This document shows, one piece after another, positions 53,655 to 62,107 of a stretch of DNA of 64,000 nt. The position numbers were made by a program, and so were the translations under genes. Position 1 is the first letter of the stretch. Every line of letters begins with the position of its first letter. The notes below the pieces were generated by a model. It saw only the letters and a list, made by a program, of their open reading frames with translations. It was not told the origin of the DNA and made no database searches. This DNA is from Rhodanobacter denitrificans (lineage in GTDB: Bacteria > Pseudomonadota > Gammaproteobacteria > Xanthomonadales > Rhodanobacteraceae), in assembly GCA_003241385.1 (NCBI GenBank), contig QFPO01000010.1, forward strand, positions 1 to 64,000. Reading direction: 5' to 3'.

Positions 53655-55232
53655 TCAGGCCGCCTTGGCCTGATCGGTCACCGGCGCACTGCTGCGGATC
53701 AGATAGTCGAACGCGCTCAGTGCAGCCTTGGAGCCTTCGCCCATCGCGATGACGATCTGCTTGTACGGCACGGTCGTGCAGTCGCCGGCCGCGAAGACGC
53801 CGGGGACCGAGGTCTGGCCGCGGTCGTCGACGATGATCTCGCCGCGCGGCGACAGCTCGACCACGCCCTTGAGCCACTCGGTGTTCGGCAGCAGGCCGAT
53901 CTGCACGAAGATGCCGTCGAGCGGCACCGTATGCGCATCGCCGCTCGGACGGTCCTTGTAGACCAGGCCGGTCACTTTCTGACCGTCGCCGAGCACCTCG
54001 GTGGTCTGCGCCGAGACGATCACGGTCACATTGGGCAGGCTGCGCAGCTTGCGCTGCAGGACCTCGTCGGCGCGCAGCTGGCTGTCGAACTCGATCAGCG
54101 TCACGTGCGCGACGATGCCGGCCAGATCGATCGCCGCCTCGACGCCGGAATTGCCGCCGCCGATCACCGCGACGCGCTTGCCCTTGAACAGCGGACCGTC
54201 GCAGTGCGGGCAGTAGGCCACGCCCTTGTTACGATACTCGTTCTCGCCGGGCACGTTCATCTGGCGCCAGCGCGCGCCGGTCGAGAGGATCACCGTGCGC
54301 GACTTCAGCGACGCGCCGCTGGCCAGCTTGACCTCGATCAGCTCGCCCGGAATCAGCTGCTCGGCGCGCTGCAGGTTCATGACGTCGACCTCGTACTGGC
54401 GCACGTGCTGCTCGAGCTGCGCGGCGAGCTTGGGCCCCTCGGTCTCCTGGACCGAGATGAAGTTCTCGATGCCCATCGTGTCGAGCACCTGGCCGCCGAA
54501 ACGCTCGGCCGCGACGCCGGTGACGATGCCCTTGCGCGCGGCGTAGATCGCCGCGGCCGCGCCGGCCGGACCACCGCCGACGACCAGCACGTCGAATGCC
54601 GGCTTGGCGTCGATCTTGCGCGCCTCGCGCTCGACCGCGCCGGTGTCCAGGCGCGCCAGGATCTCCTCGACGCCCATGCGGCCCTGCGCGAAGGTCTCGC
54701 CGTTGAGGAACACGGTCGGCACCGACATCACCTGGCGGCGGTCGACCTCGTCCTGGAACAGCGCACCGTCGATCGCGACATGCCGGATCTTCGGGTTCAG
54801 CACGGCCATCAGGTTCAGTGCCTGGACCACGTCCGGGCAGTTCTGGCAGCTCAGCGAGAAGTACGTCTCGAAGCGGTAGTCGCCATCGAGGTGCCTGACC
54901 TGCTCGATGATGTCCTGCGCGAGCTTGGACGGATGACCGCCCACCTGCAGCAGGGCCAGCACCAAGGAGGTGAATTCGTGGCCCATCGGGATGCCGGCGA
55001 AGCGCAGTGCGATATCGCCGCCGGGCCGGTTGATCGAGAACGAAGGCGTGCGCTCGTCGCCGCCGCGCTGCTCGATCAGCGTGATCTTGTCCGACAGCGA
55101 GACGATGTCCTGCAGCAGTCCCTGCATCTCACGGGACTTGTCGCTGTCGTCGAGGGAGGCCGTGATCTCGATCGGCTGCGTGACCCGCTCGAGGTAGGCC
55201 TTCAACTGGGTTTTGAGATCGGCGTCCAACAT
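53655..55232 (-). CDS. ahpF: Alkyl hydroperoxide reductase subunit F
   Basis: NAD(P)H-dependent flavoprotein that reduces AhpC. 525 residues. N-terminal thioredoxin-like domain with CQNCPD (redox Cys pair), then FAD site VVGGGPAGAAAAIYAARKG, the redox CPHC in GVAYCPHCDGPLFKG, NAD site AVIGGGNSGVEAAIDLAG, and FAAGDCTTVPYKQI. Starts 194 bases after ahpC in an operon-like order with it and ends at a strong terminator. Probably OxyR-controlled via the ahpC promoter. Confidence 0.97.
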   Translation of the reverse strand: MLDADLKTQLKAYLERVTQPIEITASLDDSDKSREMQGLLQDIVSLSDKITLIEQRGGDERTPSFSINRPGGDIALRFAGIPMGHEFTSLVLALLQVGGHPSKLAQDIIEQVRHLDGDYRFETYFSLSCQNCPDVVQALNLMAVLNPKIRHVAIDGALFQDEVDRRQVMSVPTVFLNGETFAQGRMGVEEILARLDTGAVEREARKIDAKPAFDVLVVGGGPAGAAAAIYAARKGIVTGVAAERFGGQVLDTMGIENFISVQETEGPKLAAQLEQHVRQYEVDVMNLQRAEQLIPGELIEVKLASGASLKSRTVILSTGARWRQMNVPGENEYRNKGVAYCPHCDGPLFKGKRVAVIGGGNSGVEAAIDLAGIVAHVTLIEFDSQLRADEVLQRKLRSLPNVTVIVSAQTTEVLGDGQKVTGLVYKDRPSGDAHTVPLDGIFVQIGLLPNTEWLKGVVELSPRGEIIVDDRGQTSVPGVFAAGDCTTVPYKQIVIAMGEGSKAALSAFDYLIRSSAPVTDQAKAA

Positions 55233-55426
55233 GGCGGTACTCCGGTTGCGTGCGCGCTCGCGGCGCGATCGGTGACGGCGGATCCGCGACGGCAGAGCCG
55301 CAGGCGGAAGCGCCTCACGTCGTGGGAATCGATGGCCGCCGCTCCGGCGTGGCGGAGCGGCGGCGGGTCCTGCGGAAAAACACCCCTGGCTGGCGGTCGG
55401 CTGGCTGTCGGGGGAGAGGAAACCGC

Positions 55427-55990
55427 TTAGATCTTGCCGACCAGGTCCAGCGAGGGCTTCAGCGTCTGCGCGCCTTCCTGCCACTTGGCCGGGCAGACCT
55501 CACCCGGGTGGGAGGCGACGTACTGCGCGGCCTTGACCTTGCGCAGCAGCTCCGAGGCGTCGCGGCCGATGCCGTTGTCGTGGACCTCCAGCACCTTGAT
55601 GACGCCCTCGGGGTTGATCACGAAGGTGCCGCGCAGGGCCAGGCCCTCTTCCTCGATCAGCACCTCAAAGTTGCGCGACAGCGTGGCGGTCGGGTCGCCG
55701 ACCAGCGGATACTGGACCTTCTTGATCGCCTCGGAGGTGTCGTGCCAGGCCTTGTGGGCGAAATGGGTGTCGGTCGACACGCCGTAGACCTCCACGCCCA
55801 GCTTCTGGAACTCGGCGTAATGGTCGGCCAGGTCCTCCAGCTCGGTCGGACAGACGAACGTGAAGTCGGCCGGGTAGAACACCACGACGGACCACTTGCC
55901 CTTCAGGGTGGCATCGCTGACTTCGACGAACTTGCCGTTGTGGTAGGCCTGGGCCTTGAACGGCTTGATGACGGTGTTGATCAAGGACAT
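55427..55990 (-). CDS. ahpC: Alkyl hydroperoxide reductase subunit C
   Basis: 2-Cys peroxiredoxin of 187 residues, same as E. coli. The peroxidatic Cys is in YPADFTFVCPTELEDLAD, the resolving Cys in GEVCPAKWQ. AAGGA precedes the ATG at 55990. It detoxifies organic peroxides with AhpF, and is preceded by a likely OxyR site (56055-56091). Confidence 0.98.
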   Translation of the reverse strand: MSLINTVIKPFKAQAYHNGKFVEVSDATLKGKWSVVVFYPADFTFVCPTELEDLADHYAEFQKLGVEVYGVSTDTHFAHKAWHDTSEAIKKVQYPLVGDPTATLSRNFEVLIEEEGLALRGTFVINPEGVIKVLEVHDNGIGRDASELLRKVKAAQYVASHPGEVCPAKWQEGAQTLKPSLDLVGKI

Positions 55991-56054
55991 GGTGGATTCC
56001 TTCGGTTGGGGTGAAAACGCCGTGCATGGTAGTGCAGTGCAGCGGCATAGGAAA

Positions 56055-56091
56055 ATTGATTGATGGGATTGCGATGATTGATGCTGCCTAT
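56055..56091 (-). promoter_or_regulatory. Candidate OxyR-binding site before ahpC
   Basis: On the minus strand the pattern is ATAG-N7-CAAT-N7-ATCC-N7-CAAT. Against the OxyR consensus ATAG-N7-CTAT-N7-ATAG-N7-CTAT, 12 of 16 positions match with the exact seven-base phasing. It ends just before a weak -35 (TTTCCT, 56054-56049) and a TACCAT -10 (56031-56026), as expected for an activator-dependent promoter. Confidence 0.6.
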
Positions 56092-56126
56092 GACAAGGCC
56101 GCGACGCGGCGCCCCGGAGGCCCGCG

Positions 56127-57089
56127 ATGAGCGGACCGACCCTGCGCGAGGCGCTGGTGCTGCGCGCCGCGCTGTATCGGCTGATCCGCGACTTCTTCGC
56201 CGAGCGCGGCGTGCTCGAGGTCGAGACGCCGATCCTCTCCGAGGCCGGCAACACCGAACCGAACATCGAGAGCTTCACGGCCGCTTTCAATGGCCCGGCG
56301 GCCGCGCGGCCCGGCCCGCGCTGGCTGCGCACCTCGCCGGAATATCCGCTCAAACGGCTGCTCGCGGCCGGCGTCGGCGACTGCTACGAGCTCGGCCGCG
56401 TATTCCGCAACGGCGAGGCCGGCCGCCGCCACAACCCCGAGTTCACGATGCTCGAGTGGTACCGCGTCGGCTGGGACCATCTGGGCCTGATCGACGAGAC
56501 AGTAGCCCTGGTGCAGGCCGCCCTGGCGATGGTCGGACGGACCGCGACGCTGCGTTCGCTGACCTACCGCGAGCTGTTCGTGCAGGCGCTGGCGCTGGAC
56601 CCGCTCGAGGCGCCGCTCGAGGATCTCGGTGTGCCGCTGGCCGGCTTCGGCATCCGCGGCGAAGGCCTCACCCGCGACGACTGGCTCGACCTGCTGATCA
56701 CGCATCGGATCCAGCCGGCCTTCCCGGCCGACCAGATCACCGTCGTGCGCGACTGGCCGGCCAGCCAGTGCGCGCTGGCGCGCATCCGTCCCGGCACGCC
56801 GCCGGTCGCCGAGCGCTTCGAGCTGTATCTGGGCAGCTACGAACTGGCCAACGGCTATCACGAGCTGACCGACGCGGCCGAGCAGCGTGCCCGCTTCGAG
56901 CACGATCGGGTCCGCCGCCGCGAACGCGGCCAGGTCGAGCCGCCGATCGACGAACGCCTGCTGGCCGCACTCGGCGACGGCCTGCCGGCCTGTGCCGGCG
57001 TCGCGCTCGGCGTCGAGCGCCTGCTGATGCAGCTGGCCGGCACCGACGACATCCGCCGCGTGCTGGCGTTCGCGTTCGCGGAGGCTTAG
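56127..57089 (+). CDS. epmA: EF-P lysine aminoacylase
   Basis: A 320-residue class II aminoacyl-tRNA synthetase-like protein (GenX/PoxA/YjeA) that attaches beta-lysine to elongation factor P. Class II motif 1 region LVLRAALYRLIRDFFAERGV, VETPILSEAGNTEPN, motif 2 YELGRVFRNGEAGRRHNPEF, and motif 3 GVALGVERLLMQLAG. No anticodon-binding domain. GGAGG precedes the ATG. It is divergent from ahpC. No epmB or efp is in the window. Confidence 0.96.
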   Translation: MSGPTLREALVLRAALYRLIRDFFAERGVLEVETPILSEAGNTEPNIESFTAAFNGPAAARPGPRWLRTSPEYPLKRLLAAGVGDCYELGRVFRNGEAGRRHNPEFTMLEWYRVGWDHLGLIDETVALVQAALAMVGRTATLRSLTYRELFVQALALDPLEAPLEDLGVPLAGFGIRGEGLTRDDWLDLLITHRIQPAFPADQITVVRDWPASQCALARIRPGTPPVAERFELYLGSYELANGYHELTDAAEQRARFEHDRVRRRERGQVEPPIDERLLAALGDGLPACAGVALGVERLLMQLAGTDDIRRVLAFAFAEA

Positions 57090-57096
57090 GTCTCCG

Positions 57097-58272
57097 CTAC
57101 ACGCCGACACGCCCCGGCCGCAGCCACACCGCGGCGATCGCGACGGCGACCAGCGCGACGCCGCCGGCCAGCGCGAACGCGGTCTCGCCGCCGGACAGGC
57201 GCCAGATCTGGCCGGCGGCGAGCGCGCCGAGCACGCCGCCGACGCCGGACGAGAAGCCGTAGAACACGCCCTGGCCGTGGCCGTTCATCGCGCCCGGAAA
57301 GAACGCCGCCAGGAAATGCATCGCAGCCGCGAAGAAGCCGGCGAAGCTCAGCGCGTGCAGTGCCTGCGCGCAGGCCATCAGCACCGCGCTCTCGGGCCAC
57401 AGCGCGGTCGCGGTCCAGCGCAGCGCCGAGGCGATCAGCGACGCCATCAGCAGGCTGGCCGCCGACCAGCGCGCGAAGATCCGCGCCGAGGAGAAGAACA
57501 CCGCGATCTCGAGCAGCACGCCGATCATCCAGAACAGGCCCAGCGCCGACGGCCGGTAGCCGTGCGCGTCCAGATAGATCGAGTAGAACGTGTTGTATGG
57601 TCCGAACGAGAGCTGCACCAGCAACGCGACGACGAAGAACGCGATCACCTGCGGCCGGCGCAGCCGGCGCCAGAAGCCGTCCTCGTCGGTGCCGGCCGGC
57701 CGCTCCACGTGCGCGCGGCCGTAGTCGTTGACGCAAGCGGCCGCGAGCAGGCCGACGAACAGCGGCAGCATCAGCCACGGCAGCCAGTCCACCGCGACAT
57801 GATCGAACACGACGCCGAGCAGGCCGACCACCGCGATGAAGCCAATCGAACCCCAGACGCGGATGCGCCCGTAGCGCTCGGCGCGCCCGTCCAGATGCGA
57901 CAGCGTCAGCGCCTCGAACTGCGGCATCACCGCGTTGTAGGCGAAGCAGAACACGACCATCGTCGCGAACAATGCCGCGAAACCGAGCGGCAGCACGAAC
58001 GCCGCGAAGCTCGCCAGCGTCAGCGCGCAGCCCAGGCGCAGCCACCGCACCGGCCGCCGCGCGCGTGCCGCCAGCAGGCTCCAGGCGGTCGGCGCGACCA
58101 TGCGCGTGGCATACCACAGGCTCATCAGCACGCTGATCGCGGCGACGTCCATGCCGCGCGCCTTCAGGAACAGGCCCCAGTACGGATTGAACGCCCCGAG
58201 CGCGGCGTAGTAGGCGAAGTAGAAGCTCGACAGACGGAGCGCCGGGATCGGCGCGGCGGGAACGGACGACAT
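57097..58272 (-). CDS. MFS transporter, MFS_1_like type
   Basis: A 391-residue inner-membrane transporter with 12 helices, starting LRLSSFYFAYYAALGAFNPYWGLFLK as in the PP/nucleoside-like group (PF12832, phenylpropionate permease-like). The GRIRVWGSIGFIAVVGLLG signature follows. The ATG is six bases after a TACACT box, so it is probably leaderless. Its substrate is unknown. Convergent with epmA. Confidence 0.88.
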   Translation of the reverse strand: MSSVPAAPIPALRLSSFYFAYYAALGAFNPYWGLFLKARGMDVAAISVLMSLWYATRMVAPTAWSLLAARARRPVRWLRLGCALTLASFAAFVLPLGFAALFATMVVFCFAYNAVMPQFEALTLSHLDGRAERYGRIRVWGSIGFIAVVGLLGVVFDHVAVDWLPWLMLPLFVGLLAAACVNDYGRAHVERPAGTDEDGFWRRLRRPQVIAFFVVALLVQLSFGPYNTFYSIYLDAHGYRPSALGLFWMIGVLLEIAVFFSSARIFARWSAASLLMASLIASALRWTATALWPESAVLMACAQALHALSFAGFFAAAMHFLAAFFPGAMNGHGQGVFYGFSSGVGGVLGALAAGQIWRLSGGETAFALAGGVALVAVAIAAVWLRPGRVGV

Positions 58273-58603
58273 GCGCGCAGTGTAGGCGCTCCGTGCCGGT
58301 GGCGGACCGCTGCGCGGCGTCGTGCCGCCGCTGCCGGTGCACGCGCCCGGCGCTCGCCCGAGACCGGCCCGCGCGCGGCCCGTCGGCGCCCGCGATCGCC
58401 CGCCGCTGCCGGCGCCGTGCGCGTCCACATCCGCCCGCAGCGTCCACCGGCGGACGTGGCCTGTTCGCGCGCGGACGCTCACGCGCGAACGCATAACGCA
58501 AGTCGTTGATCGGTCGTGCCGGCCGACTGGCACGGCACTTGAAACGGGCTGGGCGAGCCCGCGTGTCCGTCGCACGCGGCGCCCCGTATCCTCAGGAGCC
58601 GTC
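58273..58603. other. Gene-free region upstream of the ADOP permease
   Basis: 331 bases between divergent starts. A dyad CGTGCC-N8-GGCACG (58515-58520 and 58529-58534) lies about 70 bases before the ADOP ATG. The stretch 58528-58543 also reads close to a sigma-54 -24/-12 site but has GA where GC is almost invariant. The rest shows only GC-rich noise. Confidence 0.45.
58279..58284 (-). promoter_or_regulatory. -10 box six bases before the MFS ATG
   Basis: TACACT on the minus strand, then GCGCGC and ATG. Same six-base spacing as at ligA, yigZ and the ParD-like gene. Confidence 0.5.
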
Positions 58604-61018
58604 ATGAGTCTTTCGATCCTGCTGACCGAACTGCGCCGCAGCGCCCGCGCCGCCGCGCACCGCCCCGGCTTCGTCGGCCTCGCCACGCTGACGCTGGCGC
58701 TCGGCATCGGCGCCTGCGCGGCGGTGTTCGCGCTGATCGACGCGATCGTGCTGAAGGCGCCGCCGTATCCGCAGCCGGACCGGCTCGCCGTGCTCAGCCA
58801 GACCTACGGTGCCGGCGACTGGGCGGCCCTGTCGCCGCAGCAGTACCGCCTGCTCGAGGGTCTGCCCGGCGTCGAGCGGCTCGGCAGCACGTTCGTGCCG
58901 AAGGACGTCAACGTCGCCGGTGAAGGCGAGCCGGCACTGGTCACCGCCTGGCCGGCCGACGCCGGCCTGCTGCCGACCCTCGGCGTCGGCCTGGTCCACG
59001 GCCGCAACTTCAGCGCCGAGGAGGACCGCCCCCGCGGCGCGCCGGCGGCGATCCTCGGCCATGCGTTCTGGCAGCGTCATTTCAACGGCGATCCGGCGGT
59101 GATCGGCCGCACGCTGCTCGTCGACGGCGTCGCGACGCCGGTCGTCGGCGTGCTGCCGGCCTCGTTCCGGCTCGATGCCTCGCCGGACCTGCTGGTACCG
59201 CTGGCGCTGCCGGCGACGACGCGCGACAACGGCACCAACCTGCGCGTGATCGCGCGGCTGGCACCGGGCACGACGATCGCCGCGGTGGCCGGCGCGCTCG
59301 ATGCGCGCCTGGCCGCGCACGGCGCCGAGCTCGGTTTCGGCGAGGGACGCCGCACGCGTTTCACCGCGACCTCGCTGGCCGCCAACTTCGGCGCCGCGGC
59401 CTGGCCGGTGCTGTCGCTGTTCTTCGCGTGCGCGCTGTGCGTGCTGGTGCTGGTCGCGGTCAATCTGTCGAACCTGATGCTGCTGCGCGCGGTCGCGCGC
59501 AGCCACGACGGCGCCGTACGTGCCGCGCTCGGCGCGAGCGGGCGCCAGGCCAGCCTGCCGGCGCTCGCCGAAGGCCTGCTGATCGGCCTGACCGGCAGCG
59601 GTCTCGGTCTCGTGCTGGCCGGCGCGGCGCTCGCGCTCGGCCGCGCCTGGCTGCCGCCGGCCTGGCTGCCGGCCGACGCAGCGCTGTTCGGTCCGCGCGT
59701 CTGGCTGCTCGCGTTCGGCGCCGGCGTCGGCGTCGCCGCCTTGTCGGCCGCGTTCGGCGCCTGGCGTGCCCGCGCCGACACCGCGGTGCGCGAACTGGTC
59801 GCCGGCGCGCGCACCGGGCTCAGTCGCGGATCGGGCCGGCTCGGCCGCTCGCTGGTCGTCGCCCAGGCCGCGCTGGCGACCGTGCTGCTGGCCTCGGCGG
59901 CGCTGCTCGCGCATTCGCTGCTGCGCCTGAACCGCGTCGACCTCGGCTTCGACGCCAGCGGCGTGCTGGTGTTCCGGCTCAATCCGTCGCCGGGTCTCTA
60001 TCCGGACACCGCCGCGGTCGAGGACTTCTCGCGCCGCCTGATCGACCGGCTGCGCGCCGAGCCCGGCGTCCGCGAGGCCGCCCTGACGACGAACCTGCCG
60101 ATCGCCTCGCAGCTCAATCTGCCGGTCGACGTCGGCACCGATACCGAGATCTCGGCGATGCAGTTCCGCGCGGCCAGCCCCGGCTCGTTCGCGACGTTCG
60201 GCATGCCGCTGCTGGCCGGACGCGACTTCGCCGAATCCGACCGCGCCGGCGCCGAACCGGTCGCGATCGTCAATGCCGCGTTCGCGCGGCAGTATTTCGG
60301 CGACGACGCGCTCGGCAAGACGCTGCGCCTCGCGGTCGGGCCCGACGCGCCTTCACTGCGCGTGGTCGGCGTCGTCGGCGATGTGCGCCAGTTCGGACCG
60401 CAGGAGGACGCGCCGCCGATCGTCCATGTCGCGCTGGCGCAGCTGCCCGATCCGGTGCTCGGACTGTTGCGCCAGTTCATCCCGCTCAACGCCGCGATCC
60501 GCGTCGACGGCGATGCGGCCCTGTTCGCCGAGCGCGCGCGCGCGGCGCTGCGTGAAGTCGCGCCGCAACAGGGCCTGGCCGCACTGCGCCTGCTCGAGCG
60601 CGACGTCGCCGACGCGACCGCCGGCCAGCGCATGAACGCCGTGCTGATCGGTGTGTTCGCCGGTCTGGCTCTGCTGCTGGCCGGCGTGGGCCTGTACTCG
60701 GTGACCGCGGTCGCGGTCGCGACGCGCCGTCGCGAGTACGGCGTGCGTGCCGCGCTCGGCGCCGCGCCGGTTCGGCTGATGCGCGGCGTGGTCGACGGCG
60801 CGCTGCGCGACATCGCGATCGGGCTCGGCATCGGCCTGCTCGCCGCAGTCGGCGCGAGCCGCCTGCTCGAGCGCTTCCTGTTCGAGATCGGACCGGCCGA
60901 TCCGGCCTCGCTCGCGATCACGGTCGCCGCGCTGCTGCTGGCCGGCCTGCTCGCGACCGCACTGCCGGCGCTGCGCGCCGCACGCGAGTCGCCGATGCAG
61001 GCGCTGCGCGGGGAGTGA
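58604..61018 (+). CDS. ADOP-type ABC permease
   Basis: An 804-residue protein of the MacB/FtsX-like permease family with two duplicated halves: an N-terminal helix and MacB_PCD (ALGIGACAAVFALIDAIVLKAPP), core FtsX helices (VLSLFFACALCVLVLVAVNLS), a central linker with a second pair, and the C-terminal FtsX (LIGVFAGLALLLAGVGLYSVTAVA). This is the Acidobacterial duplicated orphan permease (ADOP) layout; no ATPase gene is adjacent. AGGAG precedes the ATG. Its role is unknown. Confidence 0.88.
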   Translation: MSLSILLTELRRSARAAAHRPGFVGLATLTLALGIGACAAVFALIDAIVLKAPPYPQPDRLAVLSQTYGAGDWAALSPQQYRLLEGLPGVERLGSTFVPKDVNVAGEGEPALVTAWPADAGLLPTLGVGLVHGRNFSAEEDRPRGAPAAILGHAFWQRHFNGDPAVIGRTLLVDGVATPVVGVLPASFRLDASPDLLVPLALPATTRDNGTNLRVIARLAPGTTIAAVAGALDARLAAHGAELGFGEGRRTRFTATSLAANFGAAAWPVLSLFFACALCVLVLVAVNLSNLMLLRAVARSHDGAVRAALGASGRQASLPALAEGLLIGLTGSGLGLVLAGAALALGRAWLPPAWLPADAALFGPRVWLLAFGAGVGVAALSAAFGAWRARADTAVRELVAGARTGLSRGSGRLGRSLVVAQAALATVLLASAALLAHSLLRLNRVDLGFDASGVLVFRLNPSPGLYPDTAAVEDFSRRLIDRLRAEPGVREAALTTNLPIASQLNLPVDVGTDTEISAMQFRAASPGSFATFGMPLLAGRDFAESDRAGAEPVAIVNAAFARQYFGDDALGKTLRLAVGPDAPSLRVVGVVGDVRQFGPQEDAPPIVHVALAQLPDPVLGLLRQFIPLNAAIRVDGDAALFAERARAALREVAPQQGLAALRLLERDVADATAGQRMNAVLIGVFAGLALLLAGVGLYSVTAVAVATRRREYGVRAALGAAPVRLMRGVVDGALRDIAIGLGIGLLAAVGASRLLERFLFEIGPADPASLAITVAALLLAGLLATALPALRAARESPMQALRGE

Positions 61019-61021
61019 GTT

Positions 61022-61687
61022 TCAGCGCCGGCGCATGCGGTCGCGCCGGTGCCTGCGCCACAGCCACACCGGCAGCGCGATCAGCGTGCCGAGCACGGCC
61101 AGGGCCATGTCCTTCTGCGCATCCCAGACGTCGCCCTGGGTGCCGAGATAGGCTTCGCCGAGTTCGCCGCCGAACGCGCTGGCGGCGCCCCATTCGATCA
61201 GTTCGTAGATCAAGGCATGCGAGAACATGAAGGTCGCCGGCAGCACGACGCGCCAGGCGCCGCGCAGCGGCACGCGCTCGACCAGGACCTCGGCCGCGAC
61301 CGGCGTGATCAGCAGGCCGTACAGGAAATGCACGAGCCGGTCGTACTGGTTGCGTTCGAAACCGAGTAGCGCATCGAGCGAACGCCCGCCGCTCAGCACG
61401 CCGAACCAGGCGTCGTACGGCACCTGCGAATACGTGTAGTGCGCGCCGAGCTCGTGGAACAGGCCGAACGCGAACAGCAGCGTATATGCCGCGTTCGATA
61501 GCGGCCGGCCGCGCCGCGCGTCCCAGATCAGCCAGGCCAGCGCCGCGGCGACCAGCATGTTCTCGAGCAACCAGTCCTCGCGCGATACCGGCGCGATGCC
61601 GAGCGCGACGAATGCCGCCGCGAACAGCGCGAGCAGGATCAGCCGATAGCGTGCGCCGGGCGCGTGCGCGGAATCGTGGTCGGCCAT
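61022..61687 (-). CDS. DUF2238 (YjdF-type) membrane protein
   Basis: A 221-residue protein with six or seven helices; conserved GLFHELGAHYTYSQVPYDAW, FERNQYDRLVHFLYGLL and DVWDAQKDMALAVLGTLIALP. Family function unknown. It is convergent with the ADOP gene, with three bases between stops. Confidence 0.88.
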   Translation of the reverse strand: MADHDSAHAPGARYRLILLALFAAAFVALGIAPVSREDWLLENMLVAAALAWLIWDARRGRPLSNAAYTLLFAFGLFHELGAHYTYSQVPYDAWFGVLSGGRSLDALLGFERNQYDRLVHFLYGLLITPVAAEVLVERVPLRGAWRVVLPATFMFSHALIYELIEWGAASAFGGELGEAYLGTQGDVWDAQKDMALAVLGTLIALPVWLWRRHRRDRMRRR

Positions 61688-62107
61688 CGTCTATCCCCTG
61701 CTGGTCCGGCGTCGCGGCGGCGCCCGCGGCGATGATGCCTCAGGCGCGGCGCGATCGCCGAGTTCGATCGGGCGATTCGAGGCGACGGCTCGGCGGCTCA
61801 CCACTTAGCCGCGCGCGCTCGGTTCGGACATCGCTTCCGGGCGATACGGGCGATCGACAACTCGCATCGTCCGGTGACGGCGCCCGAGCAGGGCTGAGCA
61901 ATCACTCGCCCGATCCGGCCGTCGAGTCGCGCGCGGCGGGGAACTGCGAAAGCGCCATCGACGGATCTCGTACGTGCCTCGGTGCCGAGGCATTCGACGA
62001 CCGGTGGCGTTTCGGCCAGCTTCGGCATGTTCGGCAGCGTCGACATCGGTGAGCCGCAGGCGCTGATCGGCTCGTGCGAGGTACGCGCCGCCGCGTGAGC
62101 GCCCACG
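61688..62107. other. Gene-free stretch
   Basis: 420 bases between the start of the DUF2238 gene and the end of the secreted protein gene. I saw no promoter of note, no repeat and no convincing frame on either strand; the minus-strand frame 61798-62106 lacks any plausible start or domain. Confidence 0.45.

Noticed and set aside
58528..58543. Sigma-54 promoter for the ADOP gene
   Set aside because: The nearly invariant GC at -12 is GA here. The match may be an accident of the overlapping dyad, so I list it only as a hypothesis.
61798..62106. Possible 102-residue gene on the minus strand between the DUF2238 and secreted-protein genes
   Set aside because: No ribosome site, no domain, and composition like a shadow frame; left as gene-free.
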